A DNA stretch of 64,000 nucleotides from Diplocloster agilis. GTDB taxonomy: Bacteria; Bacillota; Clostridia; Lachnospirales; Lachnospiraceae. The DNA lies in assembly GCF_019042275.1 (NCBI RefSeq), contig NZ_JAHQCW010000006.1, positions 1 to 64,000 of the forward strand, written 5' to 3'. The notes beneath the pieces are model-generated. The model ran no database searches, was not told the DNA's origin, and saw only the letters and a program-made list of their open reading frames with translations. The translations under genes and the position numbers were made by a program. Shown here one piece after another: positions 1-7,627 of the stretch; the first letter of the stretch is position 1; every line of letters starts with the position of its first letter.

Positions 1-224
1 CACGTCCGACGGGCAAGAGCCTCTGAACCGGGAACACATCACGTGTTCCTGGTGAATAGGCTCGGTTCCTGAATCCGGCTTTTCGATTTCACTTAGCGGG
101 TACCAGCGCAAGCCCTCCGCGCTCCCGGGGAGACACAAAGGAATCCGGCTGCCCGGAGCATTTCCGGGACACCGACACACACCGGCCCTTAAGCAGCGGG
201 CATACCCAAACCCGAGGAAGGACC
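1..224 (-). repeat. Right half of a giant hairpin element (element F), cut by the window edge
   Basis: Positions 1-165 match 33136-33300, the right half of element E, at roughly 90% by eye. Positions 17-63 form the conserved apical hairpin: GAGCCT/AGGCTC outer helix, an 8/8-nt internal loop, a 7-bp helix GGAACAC/GTGTTCC and a 5-nt loop. Positions 1-8 are the 3' side of the small neighbouring hairpin. The outer end, about 191-219, carries the family terminus (GGGCATACCCA then CCGAGGAAG). The pairing left arm must lie upstream of the window, so the long stem itself is inferred. The element ends about 12 nt past the purine permease stop codon. No credible gene lies here. Confidence 0.8.
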
Positions 225-235
225 CTGCGCTGCGG

Positions 236-1579
236 TTAAGAATCCTCCTGCGGTTTTTCCTTTGGAATAATACAGTTCAGCAGAACTGCCACAATCGTCG
301 CTACCACAACTGCGGATTTTCCAAAAATGGTAGTCACCCAAGCCGGAAACAATGCCAAGGCTTCCGGAACCAGAGTAATTCCCATTCCCAATGCGACGGC
401 CAGGCCCACAATCGCCGTATTCCGGTAATTCAGCGGCTCCTGGCTGATCAGCTTAATTCCCGTCATGGTGATGGAGGCGAACACGGATACCGTGGCCCCG
501 CCCAGCACACACTGGGGAATCGTCGTGAGCACCGATGCGAACTTTGGTACGGAACCGGCCAGGAAAATAATCACCGCGGCCAGACCCAGTACGCAGCGGT
601 TTACCACCTTCGTGGTAGCTACGATACCCACATTTTGGCTGAAAGTTGCAGTAGGCAATCCCCCAAAGAATGCGCCAATCACACTGGCCACGCCGTTACC
701 GATGATACCGCCGGACAGTTCCCGGTCCGTCGGCTCCCGGTCCAGCCCTCCCGCTGTGGTTGCGGACAGATCCCCGATGGCCTGCACCGAATTAACGATG
801 TACAGGATGGATATGGATATAATGGTCGAAACCTCGAACTTGATCCCGAAATGCATGGGCTTCGCAATATAAAACCAATCGGCTTGGGAGACCGCCGTAA
901 AATCCACCATTCCCAGGCAGACCGCCAGCACATAGCCGACAAGAATGCCTATCAGAATCGAAGACAATTTGAAGAATCCCTTACCGAAATGATTCAGCCC
1001 CACTACCAGAATCAGCGTGACAATCGCCACAAACCAGTTCTTCGCGCTGCCATAATCCGCGCTGCCCTGTCCTCCGGCCATATAATTGATCGCCGTGGGA
1101 TATAAAGACAGCCCAATCGTGAATACTACCGTCCCAGCTACTAACGGAGGGAACAACGGCCTGAGCCATTTGATAAAAATACCTACGATGACCGCCACGA
1201 TACCGCCCACTAACTGAGCTCCAAAAATCGTAGCCACATCGAAGTCGCCTGCAATTGCCTGAAGCGATGCCAGGTAGGCAAAACTGACACCCATAATGAC
1301 CGGTAATCCGGATCCGATATACTTTCCGATCGGAAACAGCTGGATTAACGTCGCAACTGCTGCGACCAACAGCGCCGCCTGCACAAGTACCACTTTGTCG
1401 GACGGTGTCATCGTACCCTTATCGATAGCCACCCCAGCCACGATAATCGCCGGTGTCACACACCCTACAATCATAGCCACCACATGCTGCAACGCCAGCG
1501 GCAGTGCCTGCCGCATAGCCGGAATCCCCCGTACTTCAAAAACCGAGGCTCCGGTTTTAAATTTGAGATGGTTGTTCAT
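236..1579 (-). CDS. NCS2 family purine (xanthine/urate) permease
   Basis: A 447-residue polytopic membrane protein of the nucleobase:cation symporter-2 family, expected to import xanthine or uric acid with a cation. The family signature SQNVGIVATT lies near residue 315. The SQN-type motif is typical of the purine branch, whereas uracil permeases usually have a GEN-type motif. A second conserved stretch, GVSFAYLASLQ, lies near residue 97. Length matches the family. The start ATG follows AGGAGG. A consensus promoter lies at 1672-1700. I looked for a guanine-type riboswitch in the leader and saw none. The stop codon abuts element F. Xanthine versus urate cannot be settled from sequence. Confidence 0.88.
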   Translation of the reverse strand: MNNHLKFKTGASVFEVRGIPAMRQALPLALQHVVAMIVGCVTPAIIVAGVAIDKGTMTPSDKVVLVQAALLVAAVATLIQLFPIGKYIGSGLPVIMGVSFAYLASLQAIAGDFDVATIFGAQLVGGIVAVIVGIFIKWLRPLFPPLVAGTVVFTIGLSLYPTAINYMAGGQGSADYGSAKNWFVAIVTLILVVGLNHFGKGFFKLSSILIGILVGYVLAVCLGMVDFTAVSQADWFYIAKPMHFGIKFEVSTIISISILYIVNSVQAIGDLSATTAGGLDREPTDRELSGGIIGNGVASVIGAFFGGLPTATFSQNVGIVATTKVVNRCVLGLAAVIIFLAGSVPKFASVLTTIPQCVLGGATVSVFASITMTGIKLISQEPLNYRNTAIVGLAVALGMGITLVPEALALFPAWVTTIFGKSAVVVATIVAVLLNCIIPKEKPQEDS

Positions 1580-1671
1580 AAATCATGATCCTCCTGTTTT
1601 CATCTTCATCCAATGGAATGAATCACCCAAAACATTCTATCGGATCATTTGATTTATTATCACCCGTTCTT

Positions 1672-1700
1672 ATTATACCCTGAACCCCCTTCTATTTCAA
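1672..1700 (-). promoter_or_regulatory. Sigma-A promoter of the purine permease
   Basis: On the minus strand TTGAAA (1695-1700) and TATAAT (1672-1677) are separated by exactly 17 nt, about 95 nt before the permease start. No purine riboswitch core follows. Confidence 0.7.
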
Positions 1701-1722
1701 CAAAACCTGACGATTATTTATG

Positions 1723-1763
1723 GGTATGCCTGCTGCTTAAGACTGCGGTCAGGCATACCCATA
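1723..1763 (-). repeat. Mini hairpin element (G) sharing the termini of the giant palindromes
   Basis: An imperfect stem of TGGGTATGCCTG paired with CAGGCATACCCA, about 15 nt past the bfd stop. Its right side (CTTAAGCAGC, one base, GGCATACCCA on the minus strand) matches the outer terminus of element F with one difference, and CCCGGG lies next to it as in the larger elements. It looks like the outer ends of the giant elements joined with nothing inside. It could act at the 3' end of bfd mRNA, but no U-tract follows, so a classical intrinsic terminator is not supported. Confidence 0.6.
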
Positions 1764-1777
1764 CCCGGGGAAGAACA

Positions 1778-1957
1778 TCATTTTTTCAGCGCTTTTTTAG
1801 TCACCTTTTTGATCTGTTTTTTGCACTTGCCGCAGGCGCTGCCGGCCTTGGTGGCTTTTTTGACTTCCTTGTAACTGGAAGCACCTTGTTCCACCGCTTT
1901 TAGAATGTCGCCTTTGGTTAATTTACGGCAGGGACAGATTACTTTATCTTTGTTCAT
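1778..1957 (-). CDS. bfd: BFD-like [2Fe-2S] protein, partner of ferritin
   Basis: A 59-residue protein with four cysteines in the BFD arrangement: CPC at residues 8-10 and C-x2-C at 42-45 (ACGKCKK). Bacterioferritin-associated ferredoxins of this family carry a [2Fe-2S] cluster and reduce ferritin-stored iron for release. The C-terminus is very lysine-rich. The ATG overlaps the ferritin stop by one base (TAATG), so the two are almost certainly co-transcribed and translationally coupled. That pairing supports an iron mobilisation role. The fold and job follow from the family; the operon is seen directly. Confidence 0.85.
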   Translation of the reverse strand: MNKDKVICPCRKLTKGDILKAVEQGASSYKEVKKATKAGSACGKCKKQIKKVTKKALKK

Positions 1958-2469
1958 TATAATACCAGTGAGGGAGCGGTATATACACGGGCGCTTAACT
2001 CGTTGTCCAGCATATACAGGCCTTTGGGGTCTCCTGCAAAAAGCTCGTACTTTTTGATCAGGTCTTCCGCGTTGGTCTCTTCTTCTCCCTGCTCCTTTAC
2101 AAACCAGTCCAAAAACTGCATGGTACGGAAATCTTTTGCCTGGTAGGCTTCATTGTAGATCTCATGGATCAGGCTGGTGACATATTGTTCGTGTTCCAGA
2201 CCGTATTTTAGGGGATCCAGAAAACTTTTATACTCTTTTTGGGGGCTGTCGATTTCTGTGAAAGTAACCGAATGGCCGTTGTTTAACAGGTATTTCCGGA
2301 ACAGCATCGCGTGGTCCCGCTCCTCCTGCGCCTGGATCTCATACCAGTTGGCGAACCCTTTGAGTCCCTCATTTTCATAGTAATTGGCAAAGTCTAAATA
2401 AAAGTAAGCGGAGTAGAACTCCTTGTTAATCTGTGTGTTTAATAATTCTGCTACTTTTTCTGCAAGCAT
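1957..2469 (-). CDS. ftnA: Non-haem ferritin
   Basis: A 170-residue ferritin that oxidises Fe2+ and stores ferric mineral in a 24-subunit cage. Ferroxidase-site residues are in place: Glu17, Glu50 and His53 (in QAQEERDHAM), Glu94, Gln127 and Glu130. Length fits prokaryotic FtnA. A consensus promoter lies at 2506-2534 and AGGAG precedes the start. The downstream gene is bfd, overlapping by one base, which makes a store-and-release unit for iron. I saw no clear Fur box by eye. Confidence 0.95.
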   Translation of the reverse strand: MLAEKVAELLNTQINKEFYSAYFYLDFANYYENEGLKGFANWYEIQAQEERDHAMLFRKYLLNNGHSVTFTEIDSPQKEYKSFLDPLKYGLEHEQYVTSLIHEIYNEAYQAKDFRTMQFLDWFVKEQGEEETNAEDLIKKYELFAGDPKGLYMLDNELSARVYTAPSLVL

Positions 2470-2505
2470 TCTGCATTTCTCCTTTCGTTATTAAAACTCT
2501 GTTTT

Positions 2506-2534
2506 ATTATAGTGCATATGTCTCATTTTTTCAA
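2506..2534 (-). promoter_or_regulatory. Sigma-A promoter of the ferritin-bfd operon
   Basis: Minus-strand TTGAAA (2529-2534) and TATAAT (2506-2511) with a 17-nt spacer, about 40 nt before the ferritin start. Confidence 0.75.
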
Positions 2535-2631
2535 TTCCAAACCTCTTCCTGTCTTTCCTTTCTTTCCCATCCTTATTGCTTTTAGCTGCCTACTCTGGTA
2601 CAATAGTCAGCAGAAACGGAGTGACAGGCTT

Positions 2632-3273
2632 ATGGGAATGAGAATTCCGATAGAGACTTCCGCCAGGCATGCGCACATCAGCCAGGCGGATTTTGAGATA
2701 TTATTTGGGAAGGGAAAGGGCCTGACTTTTGTCAAAGAGCTAAGCCAGCCGGGACAGTATGTGGCGAAAGAGCGGATTACGATCACCGGTCCCCGCGGTA
2801 CTTTCCGGAATGTGGCGATACTGGGGCCATTTCGAAAGGAGACTCAGATCGAATTGTCTGTTACGGATACCCGGAAGTTCGGTGTACCCGTGGTTATCCG
2901 GCAGTCGGGGGATCTGGCGGGTACTCCCGGATGTACGATTCAGGCGGGACGGCGTTCGATAGAGCTGGACCATGGAGTGATTGTGGCGAAACGTCATATT
3001 CATATGACTCCGACGGAAGCATTGCAGATGCACGTTTCCGACAATGAAGAAGTGTTTGTGATTACCCAGAGTTATGAACGGGCCTTGATCTTCGCGGATG
3101 TGGTGGTCCGTGTCCATCCGAATTTCAGACTTGCCATGCATGTGGATACCGATGAGGCGAATGCCTTTGCCGGTGATGACTCCCCCTACGGGGTTCTGTT
3201 GAAAATGTTTGACGGTGACGTTTATAATCTGGCTTCCTGGGCGGAAGAATTACAGGATGGCATCAAAAGATGA
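2632..3273 (+). CDS. pduL: PduL-type phosphate acyltransferase (phosphotransacylase)
   Basis: A 213-residue PduL/PTAC enzyme converting acyl-CoA and phosphate to acyl phosphate and CoA. Both zinc-binding histidine segments are visible, ARHAHIS near the N-terminus and AKRHIHMTP in the second barrel, with the family stretch MHVDTDEANA near the C-terminus. The frame is open from 2512, but the ATG at 2632 has a GGAG at good spacing, matches the usual family start and leaves out a non-conserved hydrophobic leader. No microcompartment genes lie nearby, so it is probably a housekeeping acetate/propionate enzyme rather than part of a shell operon. A perfect 13-bp hairpin overlaps its stop. Confidence 0.9.
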   Translation: MGMRIPIETSARHAHISQADFEILFGKGKGLTFVKELSQPGQYVAKERITITGPRGTFRNVAILGPFRKETQIELSVTDTRKFGVPVVIRQSGDLAGTPGCTIQAGRRSIELDHGVIVAKRHIHMTPTEALQMHVSDNEEVFVITQSYERALIFADVVVRVHPNFRLAMHVDTDEANAFAGDDSPYGVLLKMFDGDVYNLASWAEELQDGIKR

Positions 3274-3290
3274 TGCCATCCTGCTTTATA
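3253..3290 (+). terminator. Intrinsic terminator of pduL
   Basis: A perfect 13-bp stem (CAGGATGGCATCA with TGATGCCATCCTG, 5-nt loop) overlapping the last codons of pduL, followed by CTTTATATTTG. The U-tract is short, so strength is uncertain. Confidence 0.6.
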
Positions 3291-3340
3291 TTTGTATCAA
3301 ATTACAATTGTATCGGTCTTAGCTGTTCAGACCGGACCAG

Positions 3341-4360
3341 CTAATCATTATCCAGTACTTTGATATTTCCGCTGGTTGTTTCCAGGGAAATCACCAGATC
3401 CGAGGCTCCGTTGAGCGCGCCCGACGCCTTGTTTCCTTTTTTGTTATATTGCAGCTGGTCATCAAAAAATGTATTGATATTTCCGCTGGTGGTGGCTGCT
3501 TCCAGCGTAAAGGCTGTGTTTTGGGGCATCTGGAGCTTCACGTTCCCGCTTGTGGACTGCGCATCGATGCTCGCGGTGATTTCGTCAAACTGGAGCGAGA
3601 CATTCCCGGAGGCAGTTTCAAATTCTCCGCCGCCGGCTGCTCCCATGACTTTGATATCCCCGCTGGCGCAGCCTAATTCTAAGATGCCCTGCGCATTTTC
3701 CAGTTTAATATTCCCGGATGCCGTATCGGCTTCGGTGTCCCCGCCGCCGCCCAGGACCGTAATATTTCCGCTGGCCGTGGACAGATCCCGGCTGCCTTCC
3801 GCCAGGTTCATGTTGATATTCCCGCTGGCAGTCCCTGCGTGAATGGATGAGGCATAAATCTCGTTCATACGGATGTCCCCGCTGGCCGTGTCTGCAAAGA
3901 GTAGAGACAGGTTTAGCACTTCATCCGATTTTATATTGCCGCTTGCGGTGGATACCGTTACACTGCCGGCGTAAGATTTTGGCAGATAGATCTCTTCCCG
4001 GCTGCTCTTCGTTCCAAAATGAAATAGGCTAAAATGATTCTTTTTCCCCTCAATCACCACTTTTCCGTCTTCTACATAGCCTGTGGAAAAGTCCCGTTCT
4101 TTGGGTTTGTAACTCATATATTCTTTGAGCACCAGCTCCTGTGTATCACCGATATAAAACACCACATCCTCCGAGCTGTATTTTATCGCCACTTCCTCTA
4201 CCTTACTCATATCAAAAGTAAGCGTATTCTCCAGGTTCATTTTTCCGCCCAGATTCGCATAACTCATGCCGCCATTATAGATTATATAAAACATGATCCC
4301 CAGCGCCGCCACAAAAAGTACGGCAAAACAGACGACCAGGCCTTTCATCATTTTCTTCAT
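3341..4360 (-). CDS. DUF4097 membrane-anchored beta-repeat protein (paralogue 1)
   Basis: About 339 residues. One transmembrane helix near residues 6-30 is followed by an extracytoplasmic domain of some ten short repeats of the form TASGNI, TASGDI or TTSGNV, each about 16-20 residues apart, as expected for a DUF4097 beta-helix or roll. The function of the family is unknown. It is the last gene of a PadR-DUF1700-DUF4097 operon and has a paralogue at 47614-48669. The ATG at 4360 is preferred because GGAGG precedes it; an upstream in-frame ATG at 4372 would place the Shine-Dalgarno inside the coding region. A role in sensing or answering envelope stress is an inference from context. Confidence 0.85.
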   Translation of the reverse strand: MKKMMKGLVVCFAVLFVAALGIMFYIIYNGGMSYANLGGKMNLENTLTFDMSKVEEVAIKYSSEDVVFYIGDTQELVLKEYMSYKPKERDFSTGYVEDGKVVIEGKKNHFSLFHFGTKSSREEIYLPKSYAGSVTVSTASGNIKSDEVLNLSLLFADTASGDIRMNEIYASSIHAGTASGNINMNLAEGSRDLSTASGNITVLGGGGDTEADTASGNIKLENAQGILELGCASGDIKVMGAAGGGEFETASGNVSLQFDEITASIDAQSTSGNVKLQMPQNTAFTLEAATTSGNINTFFDDQLQYNKKGNKASGALNGASDLVISLETTSGNIKVLDND

Positions 4361-4499
4361 CATTTCCTCCATAGGTGATATCTCTCACAGATGCGGACCG
4401 CATTTCTTAAAGGCATACCGCATACCGTTGATTCACGATTTCCATAGGAAACATCCTGCAGCTTCTCTTATCCGTCCTTCGCTTATCCATTGCTTCCCA

Positions 4500-5183
4500 T
4501 CAATCCCTCGCTTCTCTTAACCGGAACATCAGGATAATCACCGCCTGGGCACACAGGGCTGCCAGGAAAATAATCCAGGTGGCATACCAGGCAAAGGTCA
4601 CGAAACTAATGATAAAATAGAGCACCAGGGTTAACGACCAAAGCACGGCGCTGGCCGCATTGCGGATCGATTTGTTCCGCTTCGAGTTGAACTGCCATTC
4701 TTTAAACTCTTCCACTATGGTATCTTCCCTCTTCTGATAAGGGCCGTAAAGGCTGTTGCTGTATACCAGCATACAGGTGGGCACGATATCGATAATGATC
4801 ATCAGCATAAAACCGATCAAAGGTAAATCCGCACCAATAGACATCATCGAATCCACTATCGTAAACAAAAGCAGAACTACGAAGGACAATATGTATAATC
4901 CCGTAGCGACGGTTTTGATCACCGCCATCTTTTTTCTCAATTCAATCCTGTTCTCCATATCCATTCCTACCTCCTCTTGCAGGGAATCAAACAGCTCTTC
5001 CACATTTCCAATTGAACTCACTACCATATCATAGGCGTCCTCCGCGGAAGTTCCCCCGTGGATCAGATCCTCATAGCGGTCCTGTGAGTTTGACAGCAGT
5101 TCCTCTTTTAGCTCCAGGGCTTTCCTGGTTTTTGGCGCTTTTTTGAAAACTTCGTCCAGATAGTTTTTCAGATTTTCGTTCAT
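4500..5183 (-). CDS. DUF1700 (HAAS domain) membrane protein, paralogue 1
   Basis: A 227-residue protein. An N-terminal soluble helical domain (LKNYLDEVFKKAPKT onward) is typical of DUF1700/HAAS proteins, followed by four predicted membrane helices (about 88-110, 118-142, 178-198 and 202-222). The ATG at 5183 has GGAGG eight bases upstream; a longer frame starting at 5198 would put that site inside the gene. It sits directly behind the PadR stop, so the two are coupled. Function is unknown. In Firmicutes such genes usually pair with PadR regulators, as here. Confidence 0.85.
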   Translation of the reverse strand: MNENLKNYLDEVFKKAPKTRKALELKEELLSNSQDRYEDLIHGGTSAEDAYDMVVSSIGNVEELFDSLQEEVGMDMENRIELRKKMAVIKTVATGLYILSFVVLLLFTIVDSMMSIGADLPLIGFMLMIIIDIVPTCMLVYSNSLYGPYQKREDTIVEEFKEWQFNSKRNKSIRNAASAVLWSLTLVLYFIISFVTFAWYATWIIFLAALCAQAVIILMFRLREARD

Positions 5184-5198
5184 GTTGATATCCTCCAT

Positions 5199-5522
5199 TT
5201 ATTGCAGCAATTTGTCAATCATTGCTTTGGCACTCTCCCAGTCCCTCTTCTGTTCCTCATAGGCCTTGCGGCCCTTATCCGTGATCGAATAGTACCTTCG
5301 TCTGGCTCCGGTCCCTTCATTCCCCCAGTAGGAAACGATGTATTCCGCCTGCTCCAGTCTGCGAAACGCCGAATAAAGGGTGGCTTCTTTTAATTCATAG
5401 GTGTGATTCGTCGTCTCCATAATATCCTTATTGATCTGATAACCATAGCTGTCCTGCTTGATCAGATGTGCCAAAATAATGGTTTCTGTGTGTCCACGGA
5501 TAATATCCGATGTTATCGACAT
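5199..5522 (-). CDS. PadR family transcriptional regulator (paralogue 1)
   Basis: A 107-residue winged-helix repressor of the small PadR subfamily. Family features are the DSYGYQI stretch near residue 25, the KEATLYSAFRRLEQ recognition helix near 45-58 and the RRRYYSITDKG wing near 74-84. It heads the operon with DUF1700 and DUF4097 and very likely represses it: the promoter just upstream is embedded in AT-rich inverted sequence. The ligand is unknown. A paralogue lies at 49218-49565. Confidence 0.92.
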   Translation of the reverse strand: MSITSDIIRGHTETIILAHLIKQDSYGYQINKDIMETTNHTYELKEATLYSAFRRLEQAEYIVSYWGNEGTGARRRYYSITDKGRKAYEEQKRDWESAKAMIDKLLQ

Positions 5523-5548
5523 AGGCTGACCTCCTTTATCTGAGATAC

Positions 5549-5577
5549 ATTATAACTTCATATACCTCGTCTGTCAA
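5549..5577 (-). promoter_or_regulatory. Promoter of the first PadR/DUF1700/DUF4097 operon
   Basis: Minus-strand TTGACA (5572-5577) and TATAAT (5549-5554) with exactly 17 nt between. The surrounding sequence 5575-5618 is rich in ATATAC- and ATTATT-type half-sites, a probable PadR operator. The second PadR operon has the same layout (49621-49649). Confidence 0.75.
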
Positions 5578-5891
5578 TGTATATTATTTCATAAAGTATA
5601 TATATTGAATAATGTATGGCGGCAGGCATAACATTCTATCTGACTTCCGTTAGAAACACCATCCGTCGTTCTGCTTTTTCTTACTTATCAGCCGGTCCTG
5701 CATCCGATTGCCATCACTTATGAACCGCTTCAAATGGTCTTAACATTTTCTTAATCCGCCACGCGCTTTCCCGCATGGAATCTTAACCTGACCGGATTTA
5801 AAATATAGCCATATACAAAAAGCAGTTAACATGCCAAGCAAAAAACAAAAAACAGCAAACTACAATTACAAGGAACAAGGAGGATTACCCT
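5578..5891. other. Intergenic region between divergent padR and dapA
   Basis: About 310 bp without a gene. The padR-proximal part is AT-rich. The dapA-proximal part ends with a strong AAGGAGG site. I saw no lysine riboswitch or T-box core before dapA. Confidence 0.5.
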
Positions 5892-6884
5892 ATGTACCAA
5901 ACCATATTCAAAGGATCGGGCGTTGCGCTGATCACGCCCATGAATTCCGATTACACGGTAAATTATGAATTACTGGAACAGCTCATAGAAAAACAGATCA
6001 GCCGGCATACCGATGCCATTATCATCACCGGCACCACCGGGGAAGCTTCCACGCTCTCCGTCAAAGAGCAGACAGAAGTCATCCGATTTACCGTATCCCG
6101 CGCCGCCCACCGCATTCCGGTCATTGCCGGGGCCGGTTCCAACTGCACCGCCCACGCCGTCGAGCTGTCTCAGCAGGCGCAAAAAGCAGGTGCGAACGCC
6201 CTGCTCCAGGTAACCCCTTACTATAACAAATGCTCCCAGGCCGGCCTCGTCAGTCATTTCCACGCCATTGCCGCCTCCACAGACCTGCCCATCATTCTCT
6301 ATAATATTCCTTCCAGAACAGGAGTCAATATTCTGCCCCAAACCTATGAGCAGCTCTGCGAAGCAAAAAATATCGTAGGCGTAAAGGAAGCCAGCGGAAA
6401 CTTCTCCCAGATCGCCAAAATCGCTTCCATCTGCGGCAGCCGCCTGGATATCTATTCCGGCAATGACGATCAGATCACCTCTGCTCTCGCCCTCGGGGCC
6501 AAGGGAGTCATATCCGTGCTGGCGAACATTCTCCCCCAGGAAACACACGATATATGCGAAAGCTTCTTCCAGGGCCACCCGGAAATCAGCGATGAACTGC
6601 AGTTAAAATACCTGGAACTGATCGAGGCCTTATTCTACGACGTGAACCCCATTCCGGTAAAACAAGCCATGCGGTACATGGGCATCCCCGTCGGCCCCTG
6701 CCGCCTCCCTCTATGCGAAATGGAACCGGTCATGGCCGAAAAGCTCTTAAAGGTAATGAAAAAATACCAGTTGACCGACCAAAAAGTCGAAGCCGATTTT
6801 CACGGAAAAGCAAGTATTCTGCATGAAACCGGCCGTTCTTCCACACATTTCGTAAGGAGGCACTACCAATATGCAAATTCATAA
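5892..6884 (+). CDS. dapA: 4-hydroxy-tetrahydrodipicolinate synthase
   Basis: A 330-residue enzyme that condenses pyruvate with aspartate semialdehyde, the first committed step to diaminopimelate and lysine. It shows the pyruvate-binding TTGEAST (about residues 48-54), the catalytic tyrosine in VTPYYNK (about 137) and the Schiff-base lysine in GVKEASG (about 165). It is longer than typical DapA (about 290) by a C-terminal tail of some 35 residues (from KVEADFHG) that is not part of the barrel. Strong RBS AAGGAGG. The next gene overlaps its last 14 bases. Confidence 0.93.
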   Translation: MYQTIFKGSGVALITPMNSDYTVNYELLEQLIEKQISRHTDAIIITGTTGEASTLSVKEQTEVIRFTVSRAAHRIPVIAGAGSNCTAHAVELSQQAQKAGANALLQVTPYYNKCSQAGLVSHFHAIAASTDLPIILYNIPSRTGVNILPQTYEQLCEAKNIVGVKEASGNFSQIAKIASICGSRLDIYSGNDDQITSALALGAKGVISVLANILPQETHDICESFFQGHPEISDELQLKYLELIEALFYDVNPIPVKQAMRYMGIPVGPCRLPLCEMEPVMAEKLLKVMKKYQLTDQKVEADFHGKASILHETGRSSTHFVRRHYQYANS

Positions 6885-7212
6885 ATACGGTTATTCCGGC
6901 AATCCGGAAATTCTGATTCTTCACAAAAACACAGAACAGGATTGGGATTGTGATCAAAATATGTTACAATATATGCTGAAATATCACGTGACAATTGCCG
7001 CATTGGACAACAGCGGGGAACTACCGCTTTTAATCCGCTATCTGAAGCAATATGACAGCCGTCCCCTGTACGCATTATGCGTATTCCACGATGAATGGGA
7101 AACGCTTACCCTTTTATTCCGCCATTACAAGCTCAACTATGAAAAACTCATCTTCGAGAGCTCATCCTGCGAGCCGGGGACACTGGTACAAAAAACTTTA
7201 GCATCCATGTAA
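6871..7212 (+). CDS. Unknown 113-residue protein between dapA and darA
   Basis: Not recognised. The ATG overlaps the dapA end by 14 bp and has AAGGAGG ten bases upstream, so it is probably expressed with dapA. The protein looks soluble, is rich in aromatic residues and Leu/Tyr, contains two cysteines (in LYALCVF and SSSCEP) and has no signal peptide or membrane helix. The pattern ILILHKN...ITIAALDNSGELPLLIRYL could be an alpha/beta fold. Proximity to dapA and darA does not allow a function to be assigned. Confidence 0.6.
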   Translation: MQIHKYGYSGNPEILILHKNTEQDWDCDQNMLQYMLKYHVTIAALDNSGELPLLIRYLKQYDSRPLYALCVFHDEWETLTLLFRHYKLNYEKLIFESSSCEPGTLVQKTLASM

Positions 7213-7283
7213 CCTATCATCAGGCGAAAACATATCGTGATATTCCATCCAGGAATGAACTGGGCAGAAAGGAGGTCATCGGG

Positions 7284-7616
7284 TTGAAAATCGTATTCGC
7301 AATTATCCATTCAGATGACAGCGTCAACGTCACCGAAGAACTGACCCTGAATCATTTCAGCGTCACCAAACTGGCCACCACCGGCGGCTTTATGCGCAAA
7401 GGAAACACAACTCTTATGATCGGAACCGAAGAAGAGCGGGTAGAGGAAGCGATCACCATCATCAAAACCGAATGCGGAAAGCGCAAACAGGTCATGTACA
7501 ACATGCCCTACACAGAAAATGCCCCTCCCGGAAACTGTACGGTCATCCCCGTCACGATCGACGTGGGCGGCGCGGTCATCTTCGTGGTGGACGTGGATCG
7601 GTATGAGAAGGTTTAG
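7284..7616 (+). CDS. darA: c-di-AMP receptor of the PII-like DarA/PstA family
   Basis: A 110-residue protein starting with TTG after AGGAGG. The block LATTGGFMRKGNTTLMIG (about residues 29-46) is the family signature, close to Bacillus YaaQ/DarA. The C-terminal GGAVIFVVDVDRYEKV completes the ferredoxin-like fold. It binds cyclic di-AMP as a trimer; downstream targets in this organism are unknown. Its position near a large Kdp/Trk potassium locus fits the general link between c-di-AMP and K+. Element A begins 11 nt after its stop. Confidence 0.93.
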   Translation: MKIVFAIIHSDDSVNVTEELTLNHFSVTKLATTGGFMRKGNTTLMIGTEEERVEEAITIIKTECGKRKQVMYNMPYTENAPPGNCTVIPVTIDVGGAVIFVVDVDRYEKV

Positions 7617-7627
7617 AATTTGACTTA

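Noticed and set aside
1580-1671. Possible purine riboswitch before the permease
   Set aside because: The conserved core of guanine-type aptamers is not present.
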